A stretch of DNA of 64,000 nucleotides. Source: Lentilactobacillus sp. SPB1-3. Its GTDB lineage: Bacteria; Bacillota; Bacilli; Lactobacillales; Lactobacillaceae. Made by a program: the position numbers and the translations under genes. The notes below the pieces were generated by a model. That model had not been told where the DNA came from. It did not search any database and was given only the letters and a program-made list of their open reading frames with translations. The DNA lies in contig NZ_CP168151.1 in NCBI RefSeq assembly GCF_026913205.2, positions 1,302,001 to 1,366,000 of the forward strand, in the 5' to 3' direction. Shown here in pieces: positions 1-10,688 of this stretch (position 1 is the first letter of the stretch; the number at the start of each line of letters is the position of its first letter).

Positions 1-211
1 CATCCCCGATATCGTCAAGTTGGCCACCGACTGCATTATCTAAATCATTAAGCATAGCAATACTTTCAGTATCTTTAATATCGTCATAAATGGCTTTATC
101 AAAAACTTTCATTAATCGCTCTGTCGGACTACCTGGAGTCGTATTAATTCGATTTGTTGGAATCGCTAAAACTTCATCTTCGTGGTACAACTCAAATTCT
201 GACTTATCCAT
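1..211 (-). CDS. Baseplate protein, DUF2612-like (partial)
   Basis: This is the N-terminal 70 residues of a gene that runs off the left edge. It begins at an ATG that overlaps the last codons of the baseplate J gene, which indicates translational coupling. The visible protein carries the run VGGQLDDIGD, the pattern I associate with DUF2612 proteins, which follow the J-like protein in PBSX-type contractile tails. It probably belongs to the wedge/outer baseplate. The family call is inference from position and one short motif. Confidence 0.6.
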   Translation of the reverse strand, partial: MDKSEFELYHEDEVLAIPTNRINTTPGSPTERLMKVFDKAIYDDIKDTESIAMLNDLDNAVGGQLDDIGD

Positions 212-1373
212 TTACTACCACCTCGATTGCTTCATCGTTAGTAATAGCAGTAGCAAAGTTAGAAAGTTGAATGTTACTTCGATTAAGATTTCCTTGATCA
301 GTACCCCAGGTTAAATCAGTGACATCATCAACACCTTCAACATCGTAAATAATACCGAATAGTTGAGTGTATTTGAGAATATCCCCCATTGAGAATTCAT
401 CTAACCAAACTTGGATATTATCCTTTATATCTGCAATGATTTCATCTTGAGTCGTGTCATCGACTGAAGCGAATGATACCGAAATATTCATATAAATGGT
501 TTGACTAGAGCCAATAGAAAACGCGACATGGTTTACATCACCATTATCTAAAGGCACATCAATTTTCTCAGTACCAGTTAAAGTAATTCCCAGAGCAATA
601 GTATCTGAAATAGTTTGAGCAATGACTTGTCTATCACCACCAAGCACATAAATATGAGTTGTATATGGCGGGTCACCAGCTTCATTAACTGATGAGCTGT
701 TGTTAACAACATAGCGAACACTTTTGACTCCTGGAATACCAAATAAAGCAGAAGATACTCCGTTTGGAGTTGAAGAAACTACACTCTTCTGTGCTAATTT
801 AATTCGTTGACGCAAAGCATAATCAGTTTCCATATCAGAACCACTAGTCGCCGGTTCCGGATTGGTAACACTAGTTATTTCTTCAACATAAGTTACTTGG
901 TCAGTGATCATATTGGCATCACAGTTATAATCCTCGCCAGTATCTTCAGCATAAACTCTAACTTCTGCTTTTCCATTTGAATCAATTGTTACTTCAGAAT
1001 CAGTGATATAGATCATATCCTGATTATTACTAAACATTGACTCTGCATCAATTACATATCCTGGAGTTCCAGTGATTTCAAGTATGGCCGTCGCATAAGT
1101 GGCTACACCTCTAGTTAGACCATAATTACTTGCTAGCCTATCTAAAGAAATGTTTTCGGCTAATGAAACAAATCTTGAATCGTAAACATCTTGCTTGGTT
1201 AAATCAGATTGTGCTAATTGTCTGGCTAAAGATTCGGCCATGTTTTCATAAAAAGAACCCGTTGATAAGTCAATATCGTTACCTATCTCAGGGTCTTGTC
1301 TCAAGTTTGTTTGCAATGAATTTAACCACTGGTCATAATCCCAGGGATCAAATCCTGTACTCAATAACGGCAT
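204..1373 (-). CDS. Baseplate J-like protein (XkdT type)
   Basis: 389 residues, near the usual length for J/gp47-like wedge proteins of contractile phage tails. The N-terminal half has the acidic, low-cysteine character of the family. The middle part around EPATSGSDMETDYALRQRIK is the typical baseplate J segment. A strong GGAGGTGA site precedes the ATG. It follows DUF2634 and DUF2577 genes in the order seen in PBSX (xkdR, xkdS, xkdT). It should form the baseplate wedge that links hub and fibres. Family and order are known; the exact role here is inferred. Confidence 0.88.
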   Translation of the reverse strand: MPLLSTGFDPWDYDQWLNSLQTNLRQDPEIGNDIDLSTGSFYENMAESLARQLAQSDLTKQDVYDSRFVSLAENISLDRLASNYGLTRGVATYATAILEITGTPGYVIDAESMFSNNQDMIYITDSEVTIDSNGKAEVRVYAEDTGEDYNCDANMITDQVTYVEEITSVTNPEPATSGSDMETDYALRQRIKLAQKSVVSSTPNGVSSALFGIPGVKSVRYVVNNSSSVNEAGDPPYTTHIYVLGGDRQVIAQTISDTIALGITLTGTEKIDVPLDNGDVNHVAFSIGSSQTIYMNISVSFASVDDTTQDEIIADIKDNIQVWLDEFSMGDILKYTQLFGIIYDVEGVDDVTDLTWGTDQGNLNRSNIQLSNFATAITNDEAIEVVVNG

Positions 1374-1386
1374 TTATATCACCTCC

Positions 1387-1770
1387 TTAAATTGCAATCG
1401 ACGTATCTAAATCTAAATTAGGATCGCCGTTATCACTAATTAAACTATCATCAGCTAAACGCATGGTTATCTTAATATCCGCTTTTCTATTTTTGTAATC
1501 AGGAGTTATATCTACTGAAAGCACCGATGCAACACGATCATCTTTTTCTAAAGCCTCTGATATCTTGTCAGATGCTAAATCAGTGTCTTTATAATCGCCA
1601 AAAAAGTCTAACCATTCGACGCCAAACTCAACATCATCAACTGCCCAGCCAACCTGAGATAGCAAGCGCATTTCTAATGACTGTTTAAGCTCATCGACTC
1701 CATTTACATAGTTTTTTCCATTGGTAATATCTGGGTTCCCATTCTCATCAAGTTTTACATCAGTACTCAC
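1387..1770 (-). CDS. Baseplate wedge protein, DUF2634 (XkdS/gp25-like)
   Basis: 127 residues. The segment LLSQVGWAVDDVEFGVEWLDFFG followed by a helix and a VASVLSVDI strand fits the XkdS/gp25-like fold, a lysozyme-like wedge initiator in contractile tails that contacts the first sheath ring. The stop is 14 bases before the next gene, and the start overlaps the stop of the DUF2577 gene by four bases (ATGA-type overlap), as expected in a coupled late operon. Confidence 0.82.
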   Translation of the reverse strand: MSTDVKLDENGNPDITNGKNYVNGVDELKQSLEMRLLSQVGWAVDDVEFGVEWLDFFGDYKDTDLASDKISEALEKDDRVASVLSVDITPDYKNRKADIKITMRLADDSLISDNGDPNLDLDTSIAI

Positions 1771-2135
1771 TTAATCACCCCCAGAATAATGCTCGAATCA
1801 ACACTATTGCGACGATTAGGGTCTTCACGGAAGTCTTTTCCTTTGGTGTAATTTTCGATGCTATCGGCAAATACAGCAACAACTACCTCATCGCCATTAG
1901 CTAATTCACGAGCGTGCCCGTTATCCTCTGAACCTTTAATATAGTATTCAAAATCTAATTGGCGACAATCTCTGACCGGCATTTTTTTACTACCATCATC
2001 ATCGAGTGCCTTTGGTTGAACGGTTAATGGCGAAGTAGAAATTATTCTGCCAAGATAGATTGTTTTCAAGCCGCTAACCGCAGCGTTAATTCGTTGATCT
2101 ATTAAATTTAATAATAGATTTTCTCCAATCTTCAC
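1767..2135 (-). CDS. DUF2577 baseplate spike-associated protein (XkdR-like)
   Basis: 122 residues. The protein has an OB-like beta core (TIYLGRIISTSPLTVQP), a middle PVRDCRQLDFEYY segment and a C-terminal SSIILGVIK. This is the pattern of DUF2577 proteins encoded between XkdQ and XkdS homologues. It most likely sits at the tip or hub of the tail. It overlaps both neighbours by four bases. Confidence 0.75.
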   Translation of the reverse strand: MKIGENLLLNLIDQRINAAVSGLKTIYLGRIISTSPLTVQPKALDDDGSKKMPVRDCRQLDFEYYIKGSEDNGHARELANGDEVVVAVFADSIENYTKGKDFREDPNRRNSVDSSIILGVIK

Positions 2136-3439
2136 TTCTTACCACCACCTTTATTACTACGTTTTTTTCGTTTCTTTTTAGTCGCACTTCGAGCAACTTT
2201 GTCCTTGGCCTTAGCATTTTTCTCACTTAATTTGGCCTTATCTTTATCCTTGGCCGCATTGGCTTTAGCTTTCTTAAGACTAGTTGCTTTTGCTTTTTTA
2301 TATTCGTTATATGATACGAATTGAAAGGTTACCGTACTGGTCGAAGTGGTGTATTCGCGTTGGCCACTTAACACCACACATTTCCCATAATTTTTTACGC
2401 CATCGTCAATATATAGTAAAGCTCCTACTTCAATCTCCTTACGCATCAACGATTGGACTTCAAACTTTTTGCCATCATAAGAACCATCATCTGATGGTGT
2501 AGGATGACTAATTATGCCTGTTTCTGGGGTTAAGTGTAGTGTTGCTTTTTTACCCGTTGTAATTTCTCGAATATAGAGCTTACTACCCGATATCACAATG
2601 TCAGTATTAGCACTATCAGCTACCTTTTTAATGGCATTTAATGGTTTCCCACTAACTGTATATCCGTTAGCATATTTATGATCGTAGTTAAGCTTTAAAG
2701 CCCCTAATGGAATATGTGCCCGTTTTGCAATGTCTTTAATGATTGTGGATGCCTTAGTACCTTTTTTATATGAGAGATTGGCGTATTTTATCTGCTTGGC
2801 ATAATGCGCCTTGTCTTTCTTTGTTTTAACTTTTTTAGAATATTTCTTCCGCATCCTCGAAGCATAAAGCTTGCGCTTATTGGTGAATTCCCTTTGTTTC
2901 TGTCCTCTTTGGTGGGAAGTCGCTTTAGGATTAGCTTTCAACCACTTCTTATATTCAGCGGTTTTCGCTTTACTGTAGGCGTTAATCAAATCTGAAACGC
3001 TAGTTGCTCCCGCCTTTTTACGATCTTGAGCTTTAACCGCAACTTTAACTTTAGTGATCTTTTTAACTTTGATAACATCTTCAGAAATATCCGGAAAATG
3101 ATTAAAGTTAACTTGAATTGAACGGTCGGTTCCATCAAGATTCATGGGTGTCATTGATTTAATCGTTCCTGTAGTAATCAAGCCACCATTCTTTGCGGAA
3201 GCATCCGAATTATAAAACCCCGCAGTGATGGCCACCTGCCGGTCCTTTTGAAAATAATTAAATTCATCCGGAGTCAGATCATACATAGTCAAGGAATTTA
3301 CATCTGGATTCACTCCCACCGTAAATGGTGAAGTCATTTCAATTTGTCGGTTATTTGGTGCTTTGTCCCATGATAAAAAATGTTTCTGCTTGCCGGACCA
3401 TTTAACATAAACTCTCAAATAGCGGTGAACGAACTCCAT
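2132..3439 (-). CDS. Tail hub protein (XkdQ-like)
   Basis: 435 residues, hub-like (gp27/gpD type). The N-terminal part (1-130) is beta-rich. A lysine-rich helical insert follows at about 135-225. The segment around SVSGKPLNAIKKVADSANTD (about 260-285) matches the second hub domain. The C-terminus is a very basic tail (KKKRKKRSNKGGGKK). In PBSX-like tails XkdQ joins tube and spike. The long basic insert is unusual in a hub protein and could be a strain-specific extension. Confidence 0.75.
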   Translation of the reverse strand: MEFVHRYLRVYVKWSGKQKHFLSWDKAPNNRQIEMTSPFTVGVNPDVNSLTMYDLTPDEFNYFQKDRQVAITAGFYNSDASAKNGGLITTGTIKSMTPMNLDGTDRSIQVNFNHFPDISEDVIKVKKITKVKVAVKAQDRKKAGATSVSDLINAYSKAKTAEYKKWLKANPKATSHQRGQKQREFTNKRKLYASRMRKKYSKKVKTKKDKAHYAKQIKYANLSYKKGTKASTIIKDIAKRAHIPLGALKLNYDHKYANGYTVSGKPLNAIKKVADSANTDIVISGSKLYIREITTGKKATLHLTPETGIISHPTPSDDGSYDGKKFEVQSLMRKEIEVGALLYIDDGVKNYGKCVVLSGQREYTTSTSTVTFQFVSYNEYKKAKATSLKKAKANAAKDKDKAKLSEKNAKAKDKVARSATKKKRKKRSNKGGGKK

Positions 3440-3909
3440 TAGACTTCACCTCGATCTTCAACAAAATCATCTAGCCCATCAAAATCATCATTAGATGGTA
3501 ATGTATCATCGTCATCCATCCCCATATTGGTATCATCACCGTCCGGATTATAGATACCTTCATCAGTGTTATTCGGATTTGTTTCATTGCTGAAAGTATC
3601 ATCAATGGTGATGAACATACTTTCATTAACGTTGGCAAAGTTAACACTCGTTTCCTTACCTGTTTCGTCCATTAGAACCAAATCTTCACTTGGTAAACTA
3701 GCATCGCCAATATCAGCAAATAATCTTTCTCCAGCAACCAATTTTTCATTAGTAACTAAAACTTTGCCATTTTCATCTGCCAAAGTTAGGTACAAGCGGT
3801 CGTTGGCTTCGTTGTATATCACTGTAATTTGATAGTCATTCCCACTCAGAGTTAAGTTAAATTTTTCCGGTAACTGGAATTTGTTAAATTGAATCGTATT
3901 TCTATACAT
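3439..3909 (-). CDS. Baseplate plug-like protein (DUF6983 type)
   Basis: 156 residues. The first about 105 residues form a compact beta-rich domain with the pattern LTLSGNDYQITVIYNEAND followed by a glycine-turn strand, as in baseplate plug proteins encoded between the tape measure and hub genes. The last 40 residues are extremely acidic (runs of D/E with GMDDDD) and probably disordered. Its stop and the hub start share the region at 3439. Plug is a family-level inference. Confidence 0.5.
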   Translation of the reverse strand: MYRNTIQFNKFQLPEKFNLTLSGNDYQITVIYNEANDRLYLTLADENGKVLVTNEKLVAGERLFADIGDASLPSEDLVLMDETGKETSVNFANVNESMFITIDDTFSNETNPNNTDEGIYNPDGDDTNMGMDDDDTLPSNDDFDGLDDFVEDRGEV

Positions 3910-3920
3910 AACAGTTCCTC

Positions 3921-4943
3921 CTACTTAACCCTGACTTTTTTACCAATTGGCAATTCTCTATCAGGATAACCATTCCAGCTTCGTAAATTAGCAATAGAAG
4001 AACCGAATTTTAGATGGTACGCCCAGTAGGTATCACCTTTTTTAATCGTTAAGTACTTACCGGCTTTAGGCTTCACCTTATCCCGATCACCTTTAGTTGG
4101 ACTCTTAGTGCCTGTATCGTTTTTGCTTTTATTATTCGATGAATTGCTTGAACTCGAACCTTTATTATTAGCCGATTTCTTTTTTGTGGCACTTTCAGCC
4201 CATCTAACATCTTGAAGTGATACCGAAACCGCTAAAGCATTATCGCGTGGTTGGTCAAAATTAGCTGTCACTGAAGTTAAAATGGCACTTGAACTATACT
4301 TTTGCCCATGAAATTCAACTTCGGTTCCATTCGTAGCCCACCTGCGTAACATATTAAATTGTTTTTTTAGCCCAGAAACTTTAGACAACGATGATCCGCC
4401 TAACTTGCCTTCAATTTGTCGTTGAATTGGCTGTGTCTGGGTGTAGTGGTTGATATATTGTCCTGGGGAAATTGTATTTGTAGTGACTTCGGTTGAAGCC
4501 GTCTCACTCTCACTTGTATTATCGATGAATACATAACTATTCGTTGAGCCTGGATACTTAGGAATCACGTATGGTCGCTTAGACTTCCAATAGCCGGGTT
4601 TGTCTTTTTTCATCTTGCTAATTACTTTAGTCTTGATTTTTAAAGCAGCCTTACGTTTTTCACTTGCCTGACTCTTTTTAAACATTGCTAGGTTACTTTT
4701 GGCTTTTGTATATGCTTTTTTGGCCTTAGTCACTTTATTTGTGGAAGCCTTTTTAGCCTTGTTAGCAGCGTCGAGCTTAGTTCTTAGCTTATCTTTCTCA
4801 CTGCCCTTGGCTTTTTTTAACTTGTCGTTCAGATTTTCAACCGTTGATTTATTGGTGGAGTCAATACGTTTGGCCTTATTATAATTAGTTTTTGCGTTGG
4901 TATAAGCTGTTTGATATTTTTTTAAAGTGTTCTTTGTGGCCAT
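3921..4943 (-). CDS. LysM-domain tail protein (XkdP-like)
   Basis: 340 residues. Residues about 1-115 are Lys/Ala/Thr-rich and strongly helical, probably a coiled coil. Residues about 130-240 form the XkdP-type core. The C-terminal 45 residues are a LysM domain (YLTIKKGDTYWAYHLKFGSS to LPIGKKVRVK). LysM proteins here connect hub and tube and may contact peptidoglycan. The long N-terminal coiled coil is an addition to the usual XkdP form. Confidence 0.8.
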   Translation of the reverse strand: MATKNTLKKYQTAYTNAKTNYNKAKRIDSTNKSTVENLNDKLKKAKGSEKDKLRTKLDAANKAKKASTNKVTKAKKAYTKAKSNLAMFKKSQASEKRKAALKIKTKVISKMKKDKPGYWKSKRPYVIPKYPGSTNSYVFIDNTSESETASTEVTTNTISPGQYINHYTQTQPIQRQIEGKLGGSSLSKVSGLKKQFNMLRRWATNGTEVEFHGQKYSSSAILTSVTANFDQPRDNALAVSVSLQDVRWAESATKKKSANNKGSSSSNSSNNKSKNDTGTKSPTKGDRDKVKPKAGKYLTIKKGDTYWAYHLKFGSSIANLRSWNGYPDRELPIGKKVRVK

Positions 4944-4978
4944 AACATATTTCCTCCCAAAAATTTAATTTATGTATG

Positions 4979-5011
4979 AAAAAAGAGCTCTCAACAAGAG
5001 AACTCTTTTAA
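4979..5011 (-). terminator. Intrinsic terminator after the tape-measure gene
   Basis: Read on the minus strand, AAAAGAG-T-TCTC and GAGA-G-CTCTTTT form an 11 to 12-bp stem with a TTGTT loop followed by a run of T. The stem starts at the tape-measure stop codon. It probably attenuates rather than ends the late transcript, because the baseplate genes continue on the same strand with no obvious new promoter. Confidence 0.65.
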
Positions 5012-8000
5012 AATTGTGCCATTGTTGCATTTAAATAATCGTTCATCATCGATGTAAATTCACGACGATCCTCAGTTAATCTTTGTGCGACAACCTTACC
5101 AGTTTGTTCTGGATCACTAGCACCCTCAATGTGAATCTCCGGATGATAGTTAAAGCTAGGTCTGATTGTTGCTGGTTTGGCTTCTGCTTTATCCGCTTTA
5201 ACAGAACTATTGAATTTAATTCTTGAAAGTTTCATTTTCTTGAACTCATTCTGCATCTTGGCGAATGCCTTAACCTTACCAAATAAACCATTAGGATCCT
5301 TAGATGCCCGATCACTGATAGCTTCCATGATTAACTTATCAGCAGTTGGCCGACTCGTATTAATAGCAACTTCATTTTGGCCCTTAACTTCACCAAAGAT
5401 ATTAACTTTGCCGTTTTGAGCCCAGCCGCCATTAGCATGTAGCGCTTTAGCGATTGATGTGGCACCATTAACATGTTGCTGTGTATATCCCCCACGTTCC
5501 CATTGGTTTGAGAATTTAGCAGCTAACGAGGCTACGGAACCTTCACCACGTAAGACACTACGCAACACGTTTGAATCGGTACTATCATGTGACAAAGCAA
5601 ATTCAAGTTGAACACCTGCATTTTTCCAGCTCTTGCCTTTACTACGAGCAAATCTGATTAAGTTGGCTTTACGTCCACCTAACCATTGGCCTAACCCAGA
5701 AGCTCCACCGCCTGAATTAACCGCACCTGGATTCAATTGTGATTCAAATTTCCAGTTACCAAGAACCGCAGCGATACCAGCATTAGTTGCAGAGGGATAA
5801 GCCTTTTTAATTGCAGCGGCTAATTGACGAGCTCTAGTTCCAATGTCACCAGCTAAGTTCATACTTCCTAAATCGCCTATGCTGTCATCACTAAATTTAG
5901 ACTCAAGTTTTCCTAAAGCTTTCTTTCCAAATTGATGTTTAAACAACTTTTCAAGACGTTTAGACGGTTTAGACCCGTTTGATTTTTTCTTAGCTGCATC
6001 ATGCAATCCTTTGACTCTAAAGTATTCATATCCCATGCCTTTATCAGCAGCAATTGAAGTAACTCTAGCTCTTGGTGGAGTTTCGTTGAACATAGAACCT
6101 GTTTTAGGATTCTTAATGATACCAACGTGCCCTGCGGCGCCTCCACCATGACCAAAGACAACAATATCTCCTGGGACAGTATTCTTTAAATCATGGCCAC
6201 GTGATTGGACACCAGCACTAGTTTGCATATCAACGGTTGTTCGACCTATGTCTACACCAAAATGTTTCAAAGCTGATGCTACCATGGCAGAACAATCATA
6301 ATATGTGGGTCCCATTGATCCCATGTTATAAGGTTTTCCCGTGTAATGCTCTTCAGCATACTTTAGAAATGCTTCACGAGTTCCACCTGCTCCACCAGAG
6401 CCTTGACTGACAATATCATTAATAACATTCCACGCAGCCAAATAGTATGGTTTCCCAGACTTGCCACCGCCGGCTTTAACACCCTTAGCAACGTTATTAG
6501 CAAACTTAGTTCCAATAGAACCAATTTTACCGGCAAAGTCATTTCCCCATGCCTTCGCAGGGTCAGCGGCTTTACTTGCAGCAATCTTTTCAAGTGCACT
6601 CTTAGAAACGCCGGAACCCTTTGCGTAGTGCTGAATAACACCCCTGTCAGCTAACTCTTTGGTTTGATAACCGTTAAGAACGGCATCCCCTCTTTGTAGC
6701 ATTTGGACAGTGTTATCGCCTTGCGGCAATTCAATTTGACCGTTATTTCTAACAATCGCCTCTTGCCTAGGTCCGACCGGCGAATCATTCAGCATGGCAA
6801 TTTGGTTGTTTGGAATCTTACCATTAGATCCCTTAGCGTACTTGATAGGTGTAAGCACTGAACCATTTCCGAATTGACCAAATGCCGAATTAATACCTCT
6901 AAAACCAGCATTAATTTGCTTTATAGCATTGGCCATACCAGCATGAGCGTAGTTATCTAACTTACCAAATATCTTGGCAAAGTCCTTAACAATCGCATTA
7001 GCTCCAGCGACTACGCCGGTATGCATCTGATCCATTTGTTTTTGAGAACCTTTTTGCATATCGTCAAAATCGCCAACAGTATTAGATTGAATTTTTTGAG
7101 TTTGCTTCTTGGTCGATTTAGTTAGCTCATTAAAGGTATCAATTGCATTATCTTGTAATTTATCAATGGTCTTTTTACTGCGTTTATTAGAATCATCATA
7201 GCCGTCAGTAATATATCCTGTTATGGATTTCATTAACTTCTTAGTAGCCTTCATAGTCTTTTCAAGACCGGTACCGTTAATTTTAATAGCGGCAGTTTGT
7301 GCAACTGTAGTCGCCTTAATTGAACCAGTACCTTTAGCATATCCAGGCAAAGTCTTGCCCCGACCCAGACCACCAGATAACAACTTAGCGGTATCTTTAG
7401 CGTTAATAATATGTTCACCAGCATGAACTTTGGTGATTGTTGGCCCGTTACCAAGTAATCTAAAGCGTCCTAAATTAGGGTTATAAGCTATTTCGGTACC
7501 GGCTTCGTTAACCATAGCCATGTGTGTCCGACTAATTAACCCACCAGTAGCATGACCAACACCAGTAGCTATATTTATTTTTTTGCTATCATAGTTAGCG
7601 GTTCTTTTAGGTTTATTCTTTTTACTATTTAGGTTTACGGTGGCACCGCTAGTAAAGTACCCTTTACTATTATTTGTGCTTCCAGTTTTAGGTGCCTTAA
7701 ACCATGATTGAATAGTTTGAATCGGATGTGCTAAAAACTTAGCAACGTTAGTACCAAAGTCCATTAACCCGTTCCACAGTGAAGTAAGAATATCCTTAAA
7801 AACATTTCCAATAGTGCCAAAAATTCCTGAAAATATCTGCATGGCATCTTTCCAAATATTTTTCCATCGGCCGTGGAATATATCACTAATTAACGAAACA
7901 ATCCCACTAATAGTTTTAATGAGTCCCTTTAAGATATCGGCTACTACGCTAATAGTAGTTTTTACTACCGCTCCGAAAACCTTAAAAGCGACTCCCGCTA

Positions 8001-9457
8001 CCTTCATAGTTGGAACCATTACAGTTTTGAATCCTTTAAAAACAGAAGTTAGGAATTTACCACCGTTTTTACCAGACAATGGTTTGACGACGTACTTGCT
8101 CCAAGTTTTACTGATACCTTTAGTACTACTATCCCAAACTTTTTGAATGCTTTTAATAGTTGATTGGAAAGGCTTAAGTAAAGCATTAAATACTTTACCA
8201 ATCGAATTAATAATTTTCCCAAGAGATTTACGAATCTTCTTAGGCATGGTCTTATCAATAGTTTGACCTAGCTTAGAACCAAGCGCATCACCAATTGCAG
8301 CCCCTGCCATACTTCCAATGGGTCCGAAAAGTGATCCGGCTAATCCTCCGGCCAACATACCAGCCGTTGAACCAACTTTTTTGCCAGCGTTGTTTTTATT
8401 AGTACCCAACATATTCATACCGACAGCTGCAATATCTAAAATAGGAACATTTCTAGCAAGTTTACCGGCTCCCTTAAGTACGTTGCTACCTTTGCCAGCT
8501 AACTTAGTTACTCTCGGAAAAGCCTCGCTAGCACGCTGAATTATGCTAGTTTTACCAAATCTACCAAGTCTGGTGGTAGCGTTAATATCCTTTACTTTAG
8601 TACCAAATATTCTGTTAGGAATACCTTTAATTTCTGCTGTTCCTTTGCCAACTAAATTTCTAATTGGTTTAGGAGTTATCATTTTTATGCCTCTGCCAAT
8701 CTTGCTAGCTCCACTCCTAAGGACCTGACGATTATAACTGCCACTGCTTAGCATGCTACTACCACGAAAACTTGGTTCTGTACGTTCTGCTCCCTTTCCC
8801 AAACCAGATATAAGTGTAGTTTTACCTAATTTAGAAACTACTTTATCAATACTACTTCCAACTTTTAAGAATGTTCCTGCTAAGATTGCTAGTGGACCAA
8901 TAGCTGCAGTTGCTACTGCTGCTAATCCAATAAATTTTTTTGCCGGTGTAGGTAGTGCTTGGAACTTTTCTAATAAATCTGCAGTCGCTTTAGCTAACTT
9001 GGTGATTGTTGGCATCCAAGCATTCGCAACCTGGACACTAGAGTTTAACAAACCATTTTTAATACGATTCCATTGGTTTTGAAGTGAGCCCAAGTTCTTT
9101 TTAGAAAGTTGTGCTACGTATCCTTCACCATTGTTCATATTTTGAGATTCTTTAACTTTTTTGTCTAACTCACTAACTTGCTTGTAGCTGGAACCTAATG
9201 CTTGAGCAGCGCTTGAAGCATTAACTCCAAACAGAGCTGCATATAGGCCACCTTTATCAGTCTTCGACATACCTTTCATACGAGCGTCCAATTTAGCAAA
9301 AATATCTTGAATTGGTAGTAATTCGTTTTTAGCATCCCTAAAATCGGAATACTTCATACCTAAGGTTTCCATTGCTTTAGGGGCCTTGCCTTTTTCAGGA
9401 GGATTAACTAATCTCTGATAAATTTGCCGCATAGAGGTCCCGGCTTGTGATCCATCT
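5008..9457 (-). CDS. Tape-measure protein, exon 2 (C-terminal 1,482 residues), with cell-wall hydrolase domains
   Basis: This is the second exon of a tape-measure protein of 1,795 residues after splicing (residues 313-1795). The exon opens in frame with DGSQAGTSMRQ, the conserved AGTS motif of tape measures. Alternating glycine/alanine-rich hydrophobic segments and Lys-rich helices follow. Near the C-terminus are an NlpC/P60-type peptidase (Cys1368 in YDCSAM, His1423 in AGHVGI) and a phage tail lysozyme-like domain (Glu1551 in NWKFESQLNP). These should open the wall during DNA injection. The ATG at 9432 lies inside the exon and is not a natural start. Confidence 0.9.
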
Positions 9458-9750
9458 CAATTTTGTTATCGCAAAGGCTCTTTATCCCTTGCTTCTACAT
9501 GTTTCCATGCAGTTCAGACTATATTTTCACCTACATCTTTAATGTTTAGGTGCTCCGCCTTCGTGGATATTTCACCATACAAAAAGCGCTCTTATCGAGT
9601 GCCTGATTAGGTTACTATATCTAGTCGTTACGCCTTACTAGTGTTTCCATCTAGTCTTGGTTCGGTCTTAGCATGCATAAATGTTTAGCCTTGAACCGAG
9701 TTAACGGAGTTTATTACGCAGCTGTTTCTAACTGCGAGGACAGTTTCCAA
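9458..9750 (-). ncRNA. Group I intron (293 nt) in the tape-measure gene
   Basis: The intron is on the minus strand between SNFGI and DGSQAGTS. P1 forms between exon GGGAU (9755-9751) and the guide GUCCU (9741-9737), with a U.G pair at the splice site. The intron ends in G (9458). P7 pairs GACUA (9626-9622, in an ACGACUAGA R-like element) with UAGUC (9521-9517, in AAAAUAUAGUCUGA, an S-like element). Splicing restores ggg-ata-gat; without it translation stops 12 codons into the intron. No endonuclease gene is present. Confidence 0.88.
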
Positions 9751-10688
9751 ATCCCAAAGTTACTTAAATCACCAATCGCTGATACTGTTTCATGAAGTGT
9801 TTGATTGGCTGCATGAGCGTCTGGACCAGCATATTTTAGAGCCTCTCCTAAGTCACCAAATGAAGTAGCTGTTAAGTCAGCACTGTAGGCCATTTGGTTA
9901 ATAGCTACTTTAGAAGCGTTAGCCATTCCTTTCACGGAATTGACCTTCATACCAAACTGTTCAATAGCACTAGCGGCGTTATTAACAACGTCTGTATAAC
10001 TATCACCGGATGCAATTGCACCTTGTAAATACGATTTTTGGGCCCCTAATGCTTGATTGGAGGTATAACCACGACGAACCAAAGTTTCGTAACCATCTGC
10101 AATCTTCTTGGTAGCAACACCATACTCATTTGAATACTTAGTACCATCTCTTTGCATCTGGTTAACGTTCTTTTGAACCTCGGCACTTTTCTCACCACCG
10201 GTAACCGCTAAGTTATTAATAATCTTATAGCGGTTTTGTAACTGAGTAGCGGTTTTTAAAGCTACGGCAGCGCCAGCAGTAAGACCCGCTGTCACCACTG
10301 TCGCCTTAGAACCAAAACTTTGCATTTGGCTGCCTAGCTTACCTAAATCTCTTGTATGCCGATTAAAAAAGGACTTCCCAAAGGATTTATCCATTGAGTT
10401 GCCCAGTCTAGTTGTTCTAGATTCAGTTGTATCAGCTGCTTTACCAGTTTTCTTTAAACTTTCGTTAATCGCATCAACATGCTTCTTATCCTTATCTAAG
10501 CCGCTGGTATTTCCTTTATTCATATCAGCATTTAGTTTATTAAGGCTATCGTTAGCACCTTTAACCGATTTATCTAACTTAGGCATTAGTTTATCAATCT
10601 GCTTGATAACTCTTTGCATCCCGTCGAGTTTAGAGAGACCATCAATATCAATTTTATAACTAATTCGATCGCCGGCTATTTCTGCCAT
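9751..10688 (-). CDS. Tape-measure protein, exon 1 (N-terminal 312 residues)
   Basis: This exon encodes the tape-measure N-terminus: a coiled-coil region (about 20-90), then an amphipathic region with the family signature YAGPDAHAANQTLHETVSAIG and SNFGI at its end. The reading frame enters the group I intron and meets a stop at 9714-9716 if unspliced. It starts at 10688, abutting the small chaperone-like gene. Its length together with exon 2 predicts a tail of well over 200 nm if the usual about 1.5 angstrom per residue applies (established rule, not measured here). Confidence 0.9.

Noticed and set aside
9433-9713. Frameshift or insertion that kills the tape-measure gene (two separate genes or a pseudogene)
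   Set aside because: The interval has group I intron pairings P1 and P7, ends in G, and joining the exons restores the conserved frame. A decay explanation is not needed.
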